Shown: positions 1 to 12,200 of the stretch, piece by piece
Position numbering within the stretch: the stretch's first letter is position 1
Layout: each line of letters starts with the position of its first letter
DNA from: Neodontobutis hainanensis
Taxonomy: Eukaryota; Chordata; Actinopteri; Gobiiformes; Odontobutidae
Length of the DNA stretch: 64,000 bases
NCBI GenBank assembly: GCA_024349245.1
Contig: JALDNG010000106.1
Coordinates: 451,001-515,000, forward strand
Reading direction: 5' to 3'
Program-made: the position numbers and the translations under genes
The notes under the pieces: generated by a model
The model's database searches: none
What the model was told of the DNA's origin: nothing
The model's input: only the letters and a program-made list of their open reading frames with translations

Positions 1-3000
1 ATATTTATAAAATAATAATTCCCAGGAAAAGGACCATTGTGGTAATGGTGTAATAGGTCTTTAAGAGGTGTTAATGGTTCCTAATGGTTCCATTCCATTA
101 AAATGTCCCAAATGTTATTACAGCACTGTTTTGCCGTCAGTTTTAATTGTCTCCTAATCTAATCTCTAGCTCTCATTAATGTAATAGACATAAACAGTTT
201 ATTTCAGGTCAGATTTGTTAATTAGTATAACTCAATTAATTATTTAATTAAAAGTAAGGAAATAAATGGAAGATTATATTTTCCTTTTATAGATTTTGTG
301 CACTTTCCTGAACTATTGCTCTCACAATTAGCATTTTCACACACAATCCTTGTCCTTCACAACAACTTGGCAGCTCAATGTTTTTCCCGGGACAAAGTGT
401 CGTCAAGGTGGGATTTCAGGTGACAGTTGTCGGGGAGACAGGGAGAGGTAGCGAACATTTTAAATGAAGGTGGTATTTATGTGTGTGCCAGTGGTGCTGA
501 TACATATGCTTTTCTGATCCATGTGTGAAGTAAACTCTTCTCTCTATCTGGCCCTCAAAACGAGAGACAAGGGAGATTCTGCTTCGTCAGCCTCGTTATC
601 TGTGCAGACTGAATCTGTCACACTGCTGAGACATCATCACTCTGACAAAGACTATACCTGTCATAAAAAAATGTTTCTTGTTGATGAAAATCCTTCCATT
701 GTTCTTATTGGATAAAATTACCTTTGTGATAGCCGTTTTTTTCTCCAAGTCATCGACAGGTACTCATCTAAAAAACCTGTCCTTATTTGCAAAGGCTTTC
801 TGTGGAAGCCCTCCTAAGATGGTTATGTGTAACAGATCATTTAGCCAGTCAGGTTATGTTATTGATAACATGATATTTTTGGTGCAACAAGGTCTCAATT
901 TTAATTTGAGATACAAATTATTCGTCTGGTCTGAATTTGGGTTGGATAGACATACGCTTAACTACGCTAAGTCTAACAGAATGTCCACACAGTAAAATGG
1001 ATGTGTAGTGAAGGGATTCCAGACTCATTTCAAAGAGACAAGGCAAGTAAATGGTATGGCTGGCCAATAAAAAAGATATTTGCTCCTAAGATGTCAGCTG
1101 CCAGAAGAGTAGCATCTACAATGAGGTGGCCATCCTGGCAGTAAGGCTTAATATGACTGACTGAAAATATTGACGTTTGTATTGTGTGAATGCTTGGCAG
1201 ATAGACTTTAAAAATAGAATTTTTGTTCAAGCAGTGTTGGGCAATTTATTTATTGCACATGCTCATGTATCAAAAAAGATACATTTTTGACAAACTGTGA
1301 TGTACATATCAAGCTTTTCATGCTTTTTGGGATAGATTAATTTTGTTATGTATTTATTAGACAAAGAGAATGACAAAATACAGTAACTATAGCAGTGGAG
1401 TAATGTTTTTGTCCTGTCTGCCAGGTTCTTTGCTGCTCGTACACTTTTGATTCCTCATGGGGATTACACATACAGCTCTTTTGTGACGGTCTTGACTTGA
1501 TACAGCCCTTTAAATGTCAGATAAGCCATATACTACTAAATCCGCTGCAGCAAAACAGCTGACATTAGTTTCTATTTAGCTCATATATTTCATGATGAAA
1601 TCCCATATCTTACAATGAAGTGTAAATGAGGGGCTGACTTGGTAAACATATACGCTGTCATTCACATCAGGAGATCTCTTCACACTCACAGAAACATACT
1701 GTGCAATTGTACATTTCTGCACCAGTGCAAACACTATTGACTATTTTCACATGCACATCTGAAATGACATGAGTACAGTGGCAGAGCTCAACAGATGTCC
1801 AGCAGTAATTAACATGTATCTCTCTACAGAATCTAATCTGCATATTCAGCACTGTAAGACTTTCACCTCATCCACATATAGGGTGGGGAATGACATTGCA
1901 GTGCAGAGGAAGGCAATTTGATTTTCGTTAAAGACCAAAGTCACTCTTCTGAAGAAACTAAGTACTCTTCATTGGCTCACATTTTTGGCGCAAAGCAATT
2001 TGCTCTGGAAAAGCTGTGAAGACATTTGTAGTTTAAATGTATTTCACAGCCAAGGTAGTGTAATGAAGTGTACCCAAGTCTTCTCAACACTGTGTCAGCT
2101 CTATTTACATCTTTGGCCATACTTCACTTTCGGAAGTGATTTTCTTGTAGTAAGCTTGGAAATCAATTTCAATATCTCTGCTCAGATGACATGGCCGTGG
2201 GGATCATTACAATGAGAGAGCAAAGAGTGAGCAACAGAAATCAAATTAATTATTTGTGAAGTTAAAACCTTTAAACCACATACAGACTATAAACAACCCA
2301 CATAGTGCTATTGTGATTAAGAATGAAAAAACAAATGATCTCTCCTGTTGTTAGAGCCAAAGGTGTTCTATAAACCAATGTTTGTGCAATATAAAATATT
2401 TCCCAGTCCTTTGAGTTTATGTGATAAGTGTCTATTCAAGAGGAGTATTGTAGTGATGTGGTGATGTGGTGATTATAGATGCTGCAAATTTCACAAACAA
2501 TACAATATATTTACAACACTGGTTCCACTAATCTGCACAGTATACGGCAGCAGAGATTAAACACTGAAGACACTGAAATCATGCTTCTAGATAATCATGG
2601 ATCATGTTCAGGTTATGCTAACTGTATCTGTAACTCCTATTCACTTTTAAATGCCACGGCACTCAGCTCAGTGCCGGGTCACCTAGACCTGGTCCACCAC
2701 ATGTGAAACCAGAGGTCTCACTACAGACCCCTCAGTTAGACTTTGGCTGCCTCTGCTCCATAACCACATTAACTAACTGTACTTTGTGTGTTTCTATAGC
2801 AACAGTTCCCACTCACGTCTTCAGGATACTGAGCTATGCAGCGAGTGAAGAAAAGCAGCAATAATGGTTATATACCTGAGCATATTAATTCAATTGCACG
2901 CTAGTAATATCAGTAATCTTTAATGAATTATTTGCTGCGATGTATTATATTTCTGTTTGTTGTATGTATTCATACATCTGGTAAATGATCTTGTGAAAAA

Positions 3001-3675
3001 GCTTGATAAACTGGAATCCTATTGCAATTAAGAGGACAAAAAGAAGGCTTTTTATGTAACTTAAACATTTTTGGCTGCACTCACACACACTGTTATGCTG
3101 CCTTTTTAGAAAGGAGAGTAAATCTGTGCATGTTTGGTAATTGACGTACTGCGAAATACTAAAGAGGATGTGCGCACTTCTCTCATCTGTTGCAGAGAAA
3201 TTCAAATTATAATCCGCTGTTTATCTCAAATAGCCATTTATCTTTGAAAAAGTGACGATTTACTACAAAGACAACTGCACTGCCCTTCATTTCTCCACGG
3301 CATCTTTACTTTATCACTTTCAAGGTGAAGAGAGTGACTCCTGATATTTGATTTTGAGCAAGTACAAAAACACACCTCTCTGGAGTGCTCCTTGAGAGGC
3401 TCCTGCCGTGAACCTGTTACTGATTGGCTGAAATCCAACAATAACAAACGGGGGGGGCGTATTTCTGCCTGAATTTGTTTAGTGTGGATTGATCCTTTTC
3501 ACTTTGTTTTTTTTGTGTCTTTTATGGTGTCTGGGAAGGAGATGGCCCAATACATTATTTTTTTTTCAGAGTAGTTAGTGAGCTGTGACAAAAAAGTGTA
3601 TTAGCCTGATCTCACTAACACTTTTAAAAGTCCCTTTCTCTCGATCCAATTTTCTTCTCTTGGTGTGTCTTACAG
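1..3675. other. Non-coding DNA upstream of htr1f
   Basis: This A+T-rich stretch lies upstream of the probable first visible htr1f exon. The open frames are short, show no recognisable protein similarity and lack credible paired splice sites. It could be promoter, distal regulatory DNA or a 5' intron of htr1f. A short G-run near 3450 and several poly-T tracts are the only compositional features. I see no RNA gene or complete repeat. Confidence 0.5.
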
Positions 3676-3790
3676 GTGTTGATGGGGGACCGAGGTGATG
3701 TGATGGAAGGGCTTACAGACAGCACAGATCAGAGCGGGCAATCTGCAGAGCACTGAAGCAACGGGAATCAACCATTTAAAACTCTGACAG
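3676..3790 (+). other. htr1f: Probable untranslated 5' exon of htr1f
   Basis: A pyrimidine-rich tract ending in TTACAG precedes this 115-bp block, and a consensus-like donor (CTGACAG|GTACAAGT) follows it. The htr1f coding exon begins with an acceptor (TTTTTATTACAG) one base before its ATG, so an upstream untranslated exon is required. This is the best candidate seen. It contains its own 24-codon open frame (3682-3756), a possible uORF. Known 5-HT1F genes have an intronless coding region with 5' untranslated exons, which fits. Transcript data could move these borders. Confidence 0.5.
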
Positions 3791-5132
3791 GTACAAGTGG
3801 CTTGTTCATTTTCATCATCACGCAAAACTTTTTAGGCAAGTTTGAAGAGATTTTCAAGGCTGTGCCACCCATTTAGTTTTTTAAGACTACGAGCACTGTA
3901 GAAGTCTATTATCTTTAAAAGCACATTTGAATATAAACTTTTATTTTAATCCACACTGGCATGTTTTATGCATGTCTCCCCAAAACGGAGAGATGGGACA
4001 GAATCATATCAATCTTTGTGGGTTATATTATCCTTCCAGTTTTAGCTGCTTAAAATGATTATAGTAGTAGTATTTTTAACTGCTATATATTTGGAAATAT
4101 CCTTTAACATCATCATGTCAGGCAATTGATTTATAAGGCTGTAGTGAGTATGTAAATGTACTTGCCTGAGTACAATGCACGATACAAGCTTCTTTAAAAG
4201 GGGGCACCACCATGACAAACACAAATGTATTGTTTTTGATGTATACTTTGGGTAATATTTCATATTAAAACCTATATTTTTGGGAGATTTTGTCACATTT
4301 GAGGTTATTTTCCTGGTGTTGTTACCTTCTCTCTGCCCTGTTTTCTGTCTGTCTACTGTCCTATCAAGTGAAGGCAAAAGGCCAAAACAAATGTACAAAG
4401 AAACTGCAAAAAGAACATGCTTCTGCGCCCTGCTTACAACACAATATAAAGGTCACGGGCAGCATTTTAATTACATAACGGATAAAGTCAAGGTCTGGTT
4501 CAAATAGGGTACATTAGAAAGGACATTGTACTGTGAACTGAAAACAGTAATGAATTGTAATTTAGAGTTCTGCTTTAATTAGAATTTCTTTATTTTTTAT
4601 TTGAAGGTTTTATTTTAAACAGAAACACAAACTAGACAAGAAAATATATATAAATTCTGTGTTGTTCAAAAAGGAGTGGAAAGAAGTCAAGACTTTGAAA
4701 CACTTCTCCCAGCATCAATATTTAAACTATTAACCTTTAAGATCATCTAAATGTTACATTTACCCCATCACCATTTGTATTAACAATAGTAATAATAAAA
4801 GTAATAATAATGTTAAATACATTTAATAAAAACAATAATAAAATAAAACAAAACAACATGTGTTTATTACACCCACACTTCCTCCCTGTATTCCATGAAA
4901 ACATATTTTGTTTTAAACTGTTTTATGGTGGAACACTGTTTTAACTCCACACTCATACAGTTCCACAGTTTAACCCCACAAAATAAAATAATTTTGACTT
5001 TTTCTATTTGATTACATGCATCCTATTTAAAATGTCATATCCTTCTCAGATTAATCACAGAAAGAAGATGAAATGACATAAATGAACACATAATCACTTT
5101 GTGTCTAATGCACATTGTACTTTTTATTACAG
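3791..5132 (+). other. Putative htr1f 5' UTR intron
   Basis: The interval runs from the donor at 3791 to the acceptor AG at 5131-5132. It is A+T-rich, with no coding signal. Runs rich in AATAA between about 4780 and 4870 and a TTTATTACACCCACACTT stretch near 4862 look like decayed repeat sequence that I cannot assign to a family. Confidence 0.45.
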
Positions 5133-5133
5133 A

Positions 5134-6336
5134 ATGGATTTTGCCAATTGGACAGAAGGGGTTTTTACCACAAGCAGCAGTGACTATGACTCACTGGAGA
5201 CTCCTGTTCTCCCCACCAGTAAGATCCTGCTGACTATCACCCTGTCTATACTGGCCGTTTTGACTACATTCTTCAACTGCCTGGTGATCACTGCTATCGG
5301 CGTCACCCGCAAGTTGCACCACCCAGCCAACTACCTCATCTGTTCATTAGCAGTGACCGACCTGCTGGTGGCTGTGCTCGTCATGCCTTTCAGTATTATC
5401 TACATCCAGAAAGAGCACTGGTTCATGGGTCAGGCAGTCTGTACCATCTGGTTAAGTGTGGATATCACCTGTTGCACATGCTCTATCCTTCACCTCGCTG
5501 CAATCGCCATTGACCGCTACCGGGCCATTACTGATGCAGTGGAGTACTCACGCAAGCGCACTGGGGCTCGAGCTGGGGCCATGGTTGCATTAGTGTGGCT
5601 TCTGTCTATTCTTATCTCACTCCCTCCAATACTGTGGCGTTACTACAGTGGAGACGCAGAGCATGAAGATCAGTGCATCATCACCCATCACCACATCACC
5701 TTTACCCTGTACACCACATTTGGAGCCTTTTACATACCCCTGCTCCTCATTCTTATCCTATACTATAAAATCTACCGGGCAGCTCAGACCCTGTACATGC
5801 GAAGGGAAGCCAGCCGAGCCAGCCGTCACTCATGTATGACCAATGGGAGCATGATCCCGTCAACTTACCCTGCTGGAGAAGGGGAACCTGATGGAGGGGC
5901 ACAAACTCCAGAGCCCATCAGCCCAGCAGAAAAGTCTATCTCTGAACCTTCAACCGAGGATCCCCCACGTTCAAGGGTCTCCGTAAAGGCATCTCATTTT
6001 AAGTCGCGCCGGCTAGAGTCACAAAGTGAGTCACGTAATGAATCACGCAGGAGTCAGTTTTACCAGGGACCACGGATCTCAGGCGCAAGGGAGCGCAAAG
6101 CAGCATCCACACTGGGGCTCATAATAGGGGCCTTTGTCATCTGTTGGTTACCATTCTTTGTCAAGGAGGTGATTGTCAACACCTGTGGTTCGTGCAGTAT
6201 TTCGATGGAAATGGCTGACTTTTTGACGTGGTTGGGTTATCTCAATTCCCTGATCAATCCTCTAATTTATACCATCTTTAATGAGGACTTCAAAAAAGCT
6301 TTCCAAAGACTTATTAGGTGCAGCCATTATCTCTGA
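5134..6336 (+). CDS. htr1f: 5-hydroxytryptamine (serotonin) receptor 1F
   Basis: This is a plasma-membrane class A GPCR for serotonin. 5-HT1 receptors couple to Gi/o and lower cAMP. The single coding exon gives 400 residues with seven membrane segments. Visible marks are an Asn5 glycosylation sequon (NWT), Asp110 in TM3 (the amine-binding 3.32 position, in WLSVD), DRY at 127-129, Cys103 and Cys181 for the extracellular disulfide, CWLP at 337-340 and NPLIY at 375-379. The N-terminus (MDF...), the TRKLHHPANYLICSLAVTD stretch and the TM7/C-tail match 5-HT1F better than the 5-HT1E, 1B or 1D sequences I know, and the neighbouring znf654 and C3orf38 homologue support 1F. It is longer than the 366-residue human receptor because the third intracellular loop (about 214-320) carries a Ser/Pro/Glu-rich insertion. 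I chose ATG 5134 over the upstream in-frame GTG because it follows a splice acceptor and matches the family start. Confidence 0.95.
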   Translation: MDFANWTEGVFTTSSSDYDSLETPVLPTSKILLTITLSILAVLTTFFNCLVITAIGVTRKLHHPANYLICSLAVTDLLVAVLVMPFSIIYIQKEHWFMGQAVCTIWLSVDITCCTCSILHLAAIAIDRYRAITDAVEYSRKRTGARAGAMVALVWLLSILISLPPILWRYYSGDAEHEDQCIITHHHITFTLYTTFGAFYIPLLLILILYYKIYRAAQTLYMRREASRASRHSCMTNGSMIPSTYPAGEGEPDGGAQTPEPISPAEKSISEPSTEDPPRSRVSVKASHFKSRRLESQSESRNESRRSQFYQGPRISGARERKAASTLGLIIGAFVICWLPFFVKEVIVNTCGSCSISMEMADFLTWLGYLNSLINPLIYTIFNEDFKKAFQRLIRCSHYL

Positions 6337-6950
6337 TGGTTACAATTATGCACATACAATTTCCGCAGATATGGCACCTTGCAAGGACAGACAAATGGCA
6401 GATTGGCTGGAAAATAGCGGTTGAATCCTGACTGAATGTGTTAAAGGGACAATGATCACAAAGACACTCCATGAGGCGCTTCAGCAGTCTAAATGGCAGC
6501 AGCTCAACACAGGCTCCTCATTGAAATCCAAGTCCTTCTATTTATAGCATAGCCGGATCTCCTTGATGTTAATTGCTGTGTGTTGTGGCATCCTGACATG
6601 TTGGATTTTAGAAATCGGGCCACTGCTGACCTTTTTAGAAGTTTGCCTTCAGAGCATTAATGATCAACCCCATTTAAGGTCTTGAAATAGCTAACTAATA
6701 TGACTGTTCCATCAAATGACCTCAGTTCTATGTAGTCCATGCCGTTGGCTGAAATACAGGACATCTGTAAAATATACCACAACATACCAAGCAGTGACTT
6801 ACATTGGTTGCGATATTTCCATATCTCACAGTGTTTCATTTGGTTTCAGCGCACAAAAGCATTTCAATATGTTCTGATTGTAACATGTTTTCATCTTAGC
6901 TTTTAAATTTTAATGTTTTGTCACATTTGACTGGCTTTATCTTTAATAAT

Positions 6951-6984
6951 AATGTCTATTACAATGTCTATTACAATGTCTATA
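6951..6984. repeat. Short tandem repeat, 12-bp unit
   Basis: AATGTCTATTAC is repeated nearly three times in direct succession. It is a minor simple repeat in the htr1f 3' flank with no evident function. Confidence 0.7.
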
Positions 6985-7056
6985 AACATCTGGAAAAAAG
7001 GATTTATGTAGGTTTTACAAGATGGGGCCATGTTATTTTACTAGTGTAAGTATTGA

Positions 7057-7230
7057 TGGTGGCGCGATGGCAGAGTGGTTAGCACTCCTGACTAACAGCA
7101 AGAAGGTTCTGGGTTTGTTTCCCATTCAGGGCAGAGCCTTTCTGTGTGGAGTTTGCATGTTCTCCCTGTGTCTGTGTAGGTTTCCCCTACCAACAAAAAC
7201 AAGTGCAATATTGAACTACAGAGGAAGCTG
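7057..7230 (+). repeat. Truncated SINE-like dispersed repeat
   Basis: The head (GGCAGAGTGGTTAGCACTC) resembles a tRNA A-box region. It is followed by AGCAAGAAGGTTCTGGGTTT and a GTGTGGAGTTTGCATGTTCT stretch typical of a very common teleost repeat. A longer copy of the same family lies inverted at about 40292-40682, where the same head and body segments can be read on the minus strand. This copy departs from that one after about 7190. The family assignment is from memory of fish genomes. Confidence 0.65.
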
Positions 7231-8390
7231 TAATCTGGTACATGCTTCTCTGCTTCAGCTTAATGTACATTGTATGCTGTCCTAAAAATGTATAAATTAA
7301 ATTTGATTATAGCTAGTTAAATTTATACACATGACTAAGCTTCAAAATTTGTTATTTAACATGTTATTGACATATCCTTAAGCCATTAAACAACCATTCC
7401 TCACAGCTCACACCTACTCCTTTGCCAGCATTAGGTTAATGACTGTGAGAGCCACCGGTGGATAATTCCTTATTATAGTACTCCTACTCATGTACTTGGA
7501 ATAGAAATACTATTTCTTTACTGCCTCCAAGAGGGCACATAAAATGTTGATGAAAATATTGTGGCTGAGTCAAGTGTAAGGGTGTACTCTATGCCAGAGA
7601 GATAACATGTGCCATGTATACTGTGTCTTTGACAGATATGACCAGTATTTGTATACTGTTGTTTTTGTCTCTTTCTTCTGTCTGAATAACCAATAATAAA
7701 CAATTCACAACCAAATGGTGGTCATGGTTGTCTTTGTGCTTGTAGACGTTTTACTTTTATAATGCAGCTTACTGTACTGATCACATCGTTCATACCTACT
7801 TTAATGCTTCAAGGAGAAAATTGGAACAGTAACAGGCAAAATGTTAGCTGTATGATGGTGTGTTGGCATCCCTGTGTGGCTGGCAAAAGTACTACAGACC
7901 TTTTAGTTAAAAGAGCTATGGAAGTCTATAGATAAACTTCACTTTGGCTTTATGATACAAATAGCTTCAAACATGATTTGCATTACTTGCAAAATATTGA
8001 TAGTTATGTTAAGACAAAAACATGTTGCAGATTTTGCTCTTATTTAGTCCCAAATATGTTTTTGAGGAATTATTTTTCCTTTTTGACTGTAGCCGTCTAA
8101 CATTCAAAAATAACCACCTTAAATTTATCAATACATTTCAAACATTAATGCCTTCTTTTAATCTACATAGTCAATTATGTTGCATTTCAATGTTTCTATT
8201 ATCCTGGAAAGAACTCATGACTAGAACTAATGAAAGTTTTTTGAGAGCTAAAGAGTATGCTTATAATATTTGTTAAATCACACAGTGCATTTATTATTTA
8301 AGGGCACATTATTCCTTTTCACTAAAACACTGTATGCTGGTCGATTTTTGACCAGGTGGGCTTTTAGAACAAATTCTACTTAAATGTATT

Positions 8391-8597
8391 GGGGCTCAGT
8401 GGCTCATTGGTAGAGTGGTCATCCTTCAACTGGAAGGTAGGCGGTTCGATTCCCACTCTCCCCACAGTTCATACTGTCGATGTGTCCGTGGACAAGACAT
8501 TAAACCTACCTTGCCTCCAGTGGTCAGCTGTAACACTGGTAATTAGAAGCTCAATGTAAGTCACTTTGATAAAAGTGTCTGCTAAATAAATAAATGT
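8391..8597 (+). mobile_element. tRNA-derived SINE
   Basis: The head has a Pol III A box (TGGCTCATTGG, 8400-8410) and a perfect-looking B box (GGTTCGATTCC, 8443-8453) at tRNA spacing. A tRNA-unrelated body follows (GACAAGACATTAAACCTACC) and a tail with GATAAAAGTGTCTGCTAAATAAATAAATG. This layout is a standard fish SINE. TAAATGT occurs just before the element and again at its tail, a possible target-site duplication. It is not a working tRNA gene, because the tRNA-like part continues into the SINE body and the acceptor pairing is poor. Confidence 0.8.
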
Positions 8598-9153
8598 TAA
8601 TATTGACTTTTGTACACAGTTTAGATGGCATGTATTGACAATGACTTTAATGTTATTATTGCTTTTCATAACCAGTCAGTTTTCTTTAAACCTAATAATT
8701 TCAATAAAATTGTTATAAATAAATGGTTAGAAATAGCCATTTCCTCTTTCATTTGCACCACCAGCCACTATGCGGCGCTGCACTAGTACCTGGGGTTAAC
8801 CAATGCCTCTTTAAAGACTCTTTTTGGCGTGCAGTTTTTGATCGTCACAAAGTTGTGTAATATATCGTGTATGGAAGTTGCTGCAGGTCCAAATTTTCCC
8901 CTGGCTATAAAGCGTAAGCGCTGGGGTACTGGAATCTGGAAGGTCCCTTTAATTTACTAATGCTGGTAAACTCAAATGGGCCATTCACATATTCACATAT
9001 TTATCTTCCTAATGCTTACAATATTTTGCATATTTACTTACACTAAAATAAAGGGTATAGATGTGTTTAAGTATAACTGTGTAATGCCCGCTCACAATGT
9101 TTCAGAAGATTAAGAAAGTTCAAAAGATTGACCCTTGTAGTGGCAAGGTTGCC

Positions 9154-9228
9154 ATGTCGGTCGGTTCTGTCTCCGGTGCAAATGGGGATATTGTACTTTC
9201 TACCTGGCAACTTGGGCTATGCGCCTGA
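9154..9228 (+). promoter_or_regulatory. Possible uORF in the znf654 leader
   Basis: A 24-codon open frame out of frame with znf654 ends 13 bp before the chosen start codon. It would matter only if transcription starts upstream of 9154, which the sequence cannot show. Confidence 0.3.
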
Positions 9229-9241
9229 TACGGAGTCCAGT

Positions 9242-12200
9242 ATGGCGGACTGCGAAAGTGATTTGGAAACAGACGGGCTTGATTTAGCCCTGGAAACGCT
9301 ATGTAATAGACATTGTAAGGACGTCTCGTCTTTGAACAGCAAAGGTTATTGCTCTGAGTTTTGTGAGGTACGTTGGAACCAATTTCCACTGACTTTTTAC
9401 AGAATCAATGCCTGTTTGTAGCTAATTGCTAATGTTAGCCTCCGGTGAAGCAGTACTATTCATTTATTGTTTTAGTAAAACTTGCATCATGTTGTTTGCT
9501 ATTGTGGTTACCTGTGACATTACAGAAATTATTAGGCTCGCTCTTTGTTTTCGCACTATATTAGTACTGCTCTTATATTTGATTTGCCATGACATCTTTT
9601 AGCAGGTCTGTTAGCCAGTAAGGCTAAGTGTAACAGAAGACTTGTTTTTACAAACCTATGTTTAACTTGTTTTGCATTGGATTTAGTATTAAGATTGCGC
9701 TTTGTTTTCTTCAAACGTATGTTACAATTTCAAACGACTTCAAAATTTTTTTGTTGTTTTTTTTTAAGCTTTCAGTATCTACAAAATTTAGCTAATTTAT
9801 CAAAACCATTCAACGCGACTGTTGACCTAAACAACTATAGATAATAAGTAAAAAAAAAAAAAAACATTGAATATTACAAAAAGCTATTTTGTATTCATAG
9901 TTTTATCAAAATTACGATGAGCAAAATAAAACTGAATGCCTATCTACTAGTGGATCAAGTGCACAAAATGGTGAACCCTTTAAGTTGCAAGTTGATGTTT
10001 TTTTTTTAATTTTTCCAGTTGGTTGAAGAATATACTGGACAATGGCAGGTCCCTCTACCACAACTAAAGGTGCTACGGACAGCACTTTGCAGTTTTACCA
10101 AAGCCACTGCTGCCTTCCCTGATGACTGCCAGCACATCCTTTATGTTCTCAGCAGCCTAGCCATGTAAGGGTCGGGTTAAAAGTAACATTAAACAATAAT
10201 ATGTTAAGTTTTATTATAAATGTCTTGTTCTATTTTTCATAGTAATACCATATTGTGTGTGTGACTGGTTCTCTCTCTTTCTTACAGGAGCTTCTTTGAA
10301 CTATTGTTGTTTTTTGGCAAAGATGAATATGGGGAGGAGCCTTTAAAAGACATCCTTGACTCTTTTCTAGTAACTAAAATTTCCAATTGTTTCTTCTTAA
10401 ACCATTATTAATCTGTTTTCTTTTATGCTTGTGCTTTTTTCTTCGGAAAAAAACAATTTAATATTTTTTGTTTTCACTTGTTCTGCAAACAAGCGTTGTT
10501 ATATTAAATAAGCTTGTTTTGTAGGAGTGCCACACTCAGTTATTGAGACACAGAAATGTCTACTTCCAACACGTCAAGCAGACCATCAAAACAGGAGGTC
10601 CGTGGGAGAATCCTATATTAAAAGCCATCATAAAAGAAGCAAACATGCCACAAAAACAGGGTAGGTTTATTTGTTTTATTTGCATTAGAGAATACATTAA
10701 CAGTGATGTTTTTGTCTCATTAATTCATTTTAAACACACATTCCACACATTGATTTATGTATGCAATATATCTTTGTAAACGTAATAGACTTTATATCTG
10801 TGTACTTGTATAGTTGAATAAGGAGTTAATTTTTCAATATTTTTTTAAATACTTATTTGCCACTATTAAATGACATTATAATTGTTTTATATTTCTTGTC
10901 TTTTAGTGGAGGATTACTTGAGCTCAGAGTTACCAATTTTCCTAGAGCTTCGAGTTCGATATTTGCAGGCCTGTGAGCGTATGCAGGAAGCAATGGCACT
11001 TGCTAAAAGCTGCCTTGAGAACCGTGAAACTGGAAACCATTTGTTCTTCCATCAGGCCTACCTGACCTGCCTCTACAAAGCATCACTACATGAACATCTT
11101 CTCAAAGAAGTAAGTGTGAAAAAGCTAAATGAACAGCCAGAGAATTGCAAAATAAAACCCACATAAAAGTGCATTTTGTTAGATACTTGGTATGTCTTTG
11201 TCTTCAGATGGCAGATATTGATGGCCATGATGCTGTTGAGATCATCTGTAATACAGAGAGTGTGGAAAAAAATGATCTCCTGCTGTCACTTTGTAAAACT
11301 TTTCTTACCCAGCAGTTATACAATGGAGACATGTACTACATTTGGTAAGGTCTGCCCTAAAATATGTCAATTTCCAATGAATATTTCCATAAAATCTTCT
11401 TTTATGTGACAATTTTCCTGTGCTTTGGTGCTTTCCTGCAGGGATTTGGTGTTTATTTGGAGCAGGTTGTTCCTCAGAGCACATCCGTCAAGAGAAGGGT
11501 TTCTCTTGGAGTGTTTGCAGTTGGCCTCCTCTGCAACTAATGTCAGAGCCATCTTCCCCTTCATTAAATTAGTCAACACAGAGGTAGGACATGACTAACT
11601 ATAACTACTGTTTTCTTTTTTAAATGTTGTAATAGTATCATTGTATTAAGCTTCTAACAAAAACTTTGAATCAACTATAAATGTTTCAGTTGTGTTTTGT
11701 GGTGTTCTTCATTGAATTAAACTTTGCATATTACGTGTGGTTTTTAAGCTTGGAGAGGAAGGGATTCAGGTCTGTGTGGAGCTTTGTGCCAGGGCCCTGC
11801 AGCTGTGTGACATACACTCAGACAATGTAACCCAGTCACTGGTCTGCAAGACCATCGCTTTCCTGCTTCCTCACGACCTGGAGATCTGTCGAGCCTGTGC
11901 TCTGCTCGTTTTCTGCCAAGAACGAAGCCTGGAGGCTTACCACACTGTGTGTTTGCTATACATGCATCCTGACGACGAGCCGCATCCCTGCAACAGCCCT
12001 GTCAAGACCTGTGTTCGCTTCCATATTCTACAGGTTTGTAGAAGGGTGAATGAGGGAATGTATTATTATAATGATAATATAGACATGTATACACTAGACG
12101 TGCTAATAATATTACTGCAATGTCTTACCTTCTCCAGAAGCTAAAGGAGCGTCTGTGTTTTGACCCTGAATTTTGGAACCTCCTTACTTTAAGGACCCAT

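Larger units (their letters stand above)
6337..9241. other. htr1f 3' flank and znf654 upstream region
   Basis: No further gene is visible between the two genes. The interval holds the htr1f 3' UTR (no clear poly(A) signal found), a short 12-bp tandem repeat near 6951, two tRNA-related SINE-like elements (listed separately), and the znf654 promoter and 5' UTR just before 9242. Mammals carry CGGBP1 between HTR1F and ZNF654; nothing like it is seen here. Confidence 0.6.

Noticed and set aside
8391..8465. tRNA gene
   Set aside because: A and B boxes are present, but the sequence continues into a SINE body and the acceptor stem does not pair convincingly.
9182..9241. Upstream in-frame ATG adding 20 residues to znf654
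   Set aside because: The context is acceptable, but family members start at the position equivalent to 9242; kept only as an alternative.
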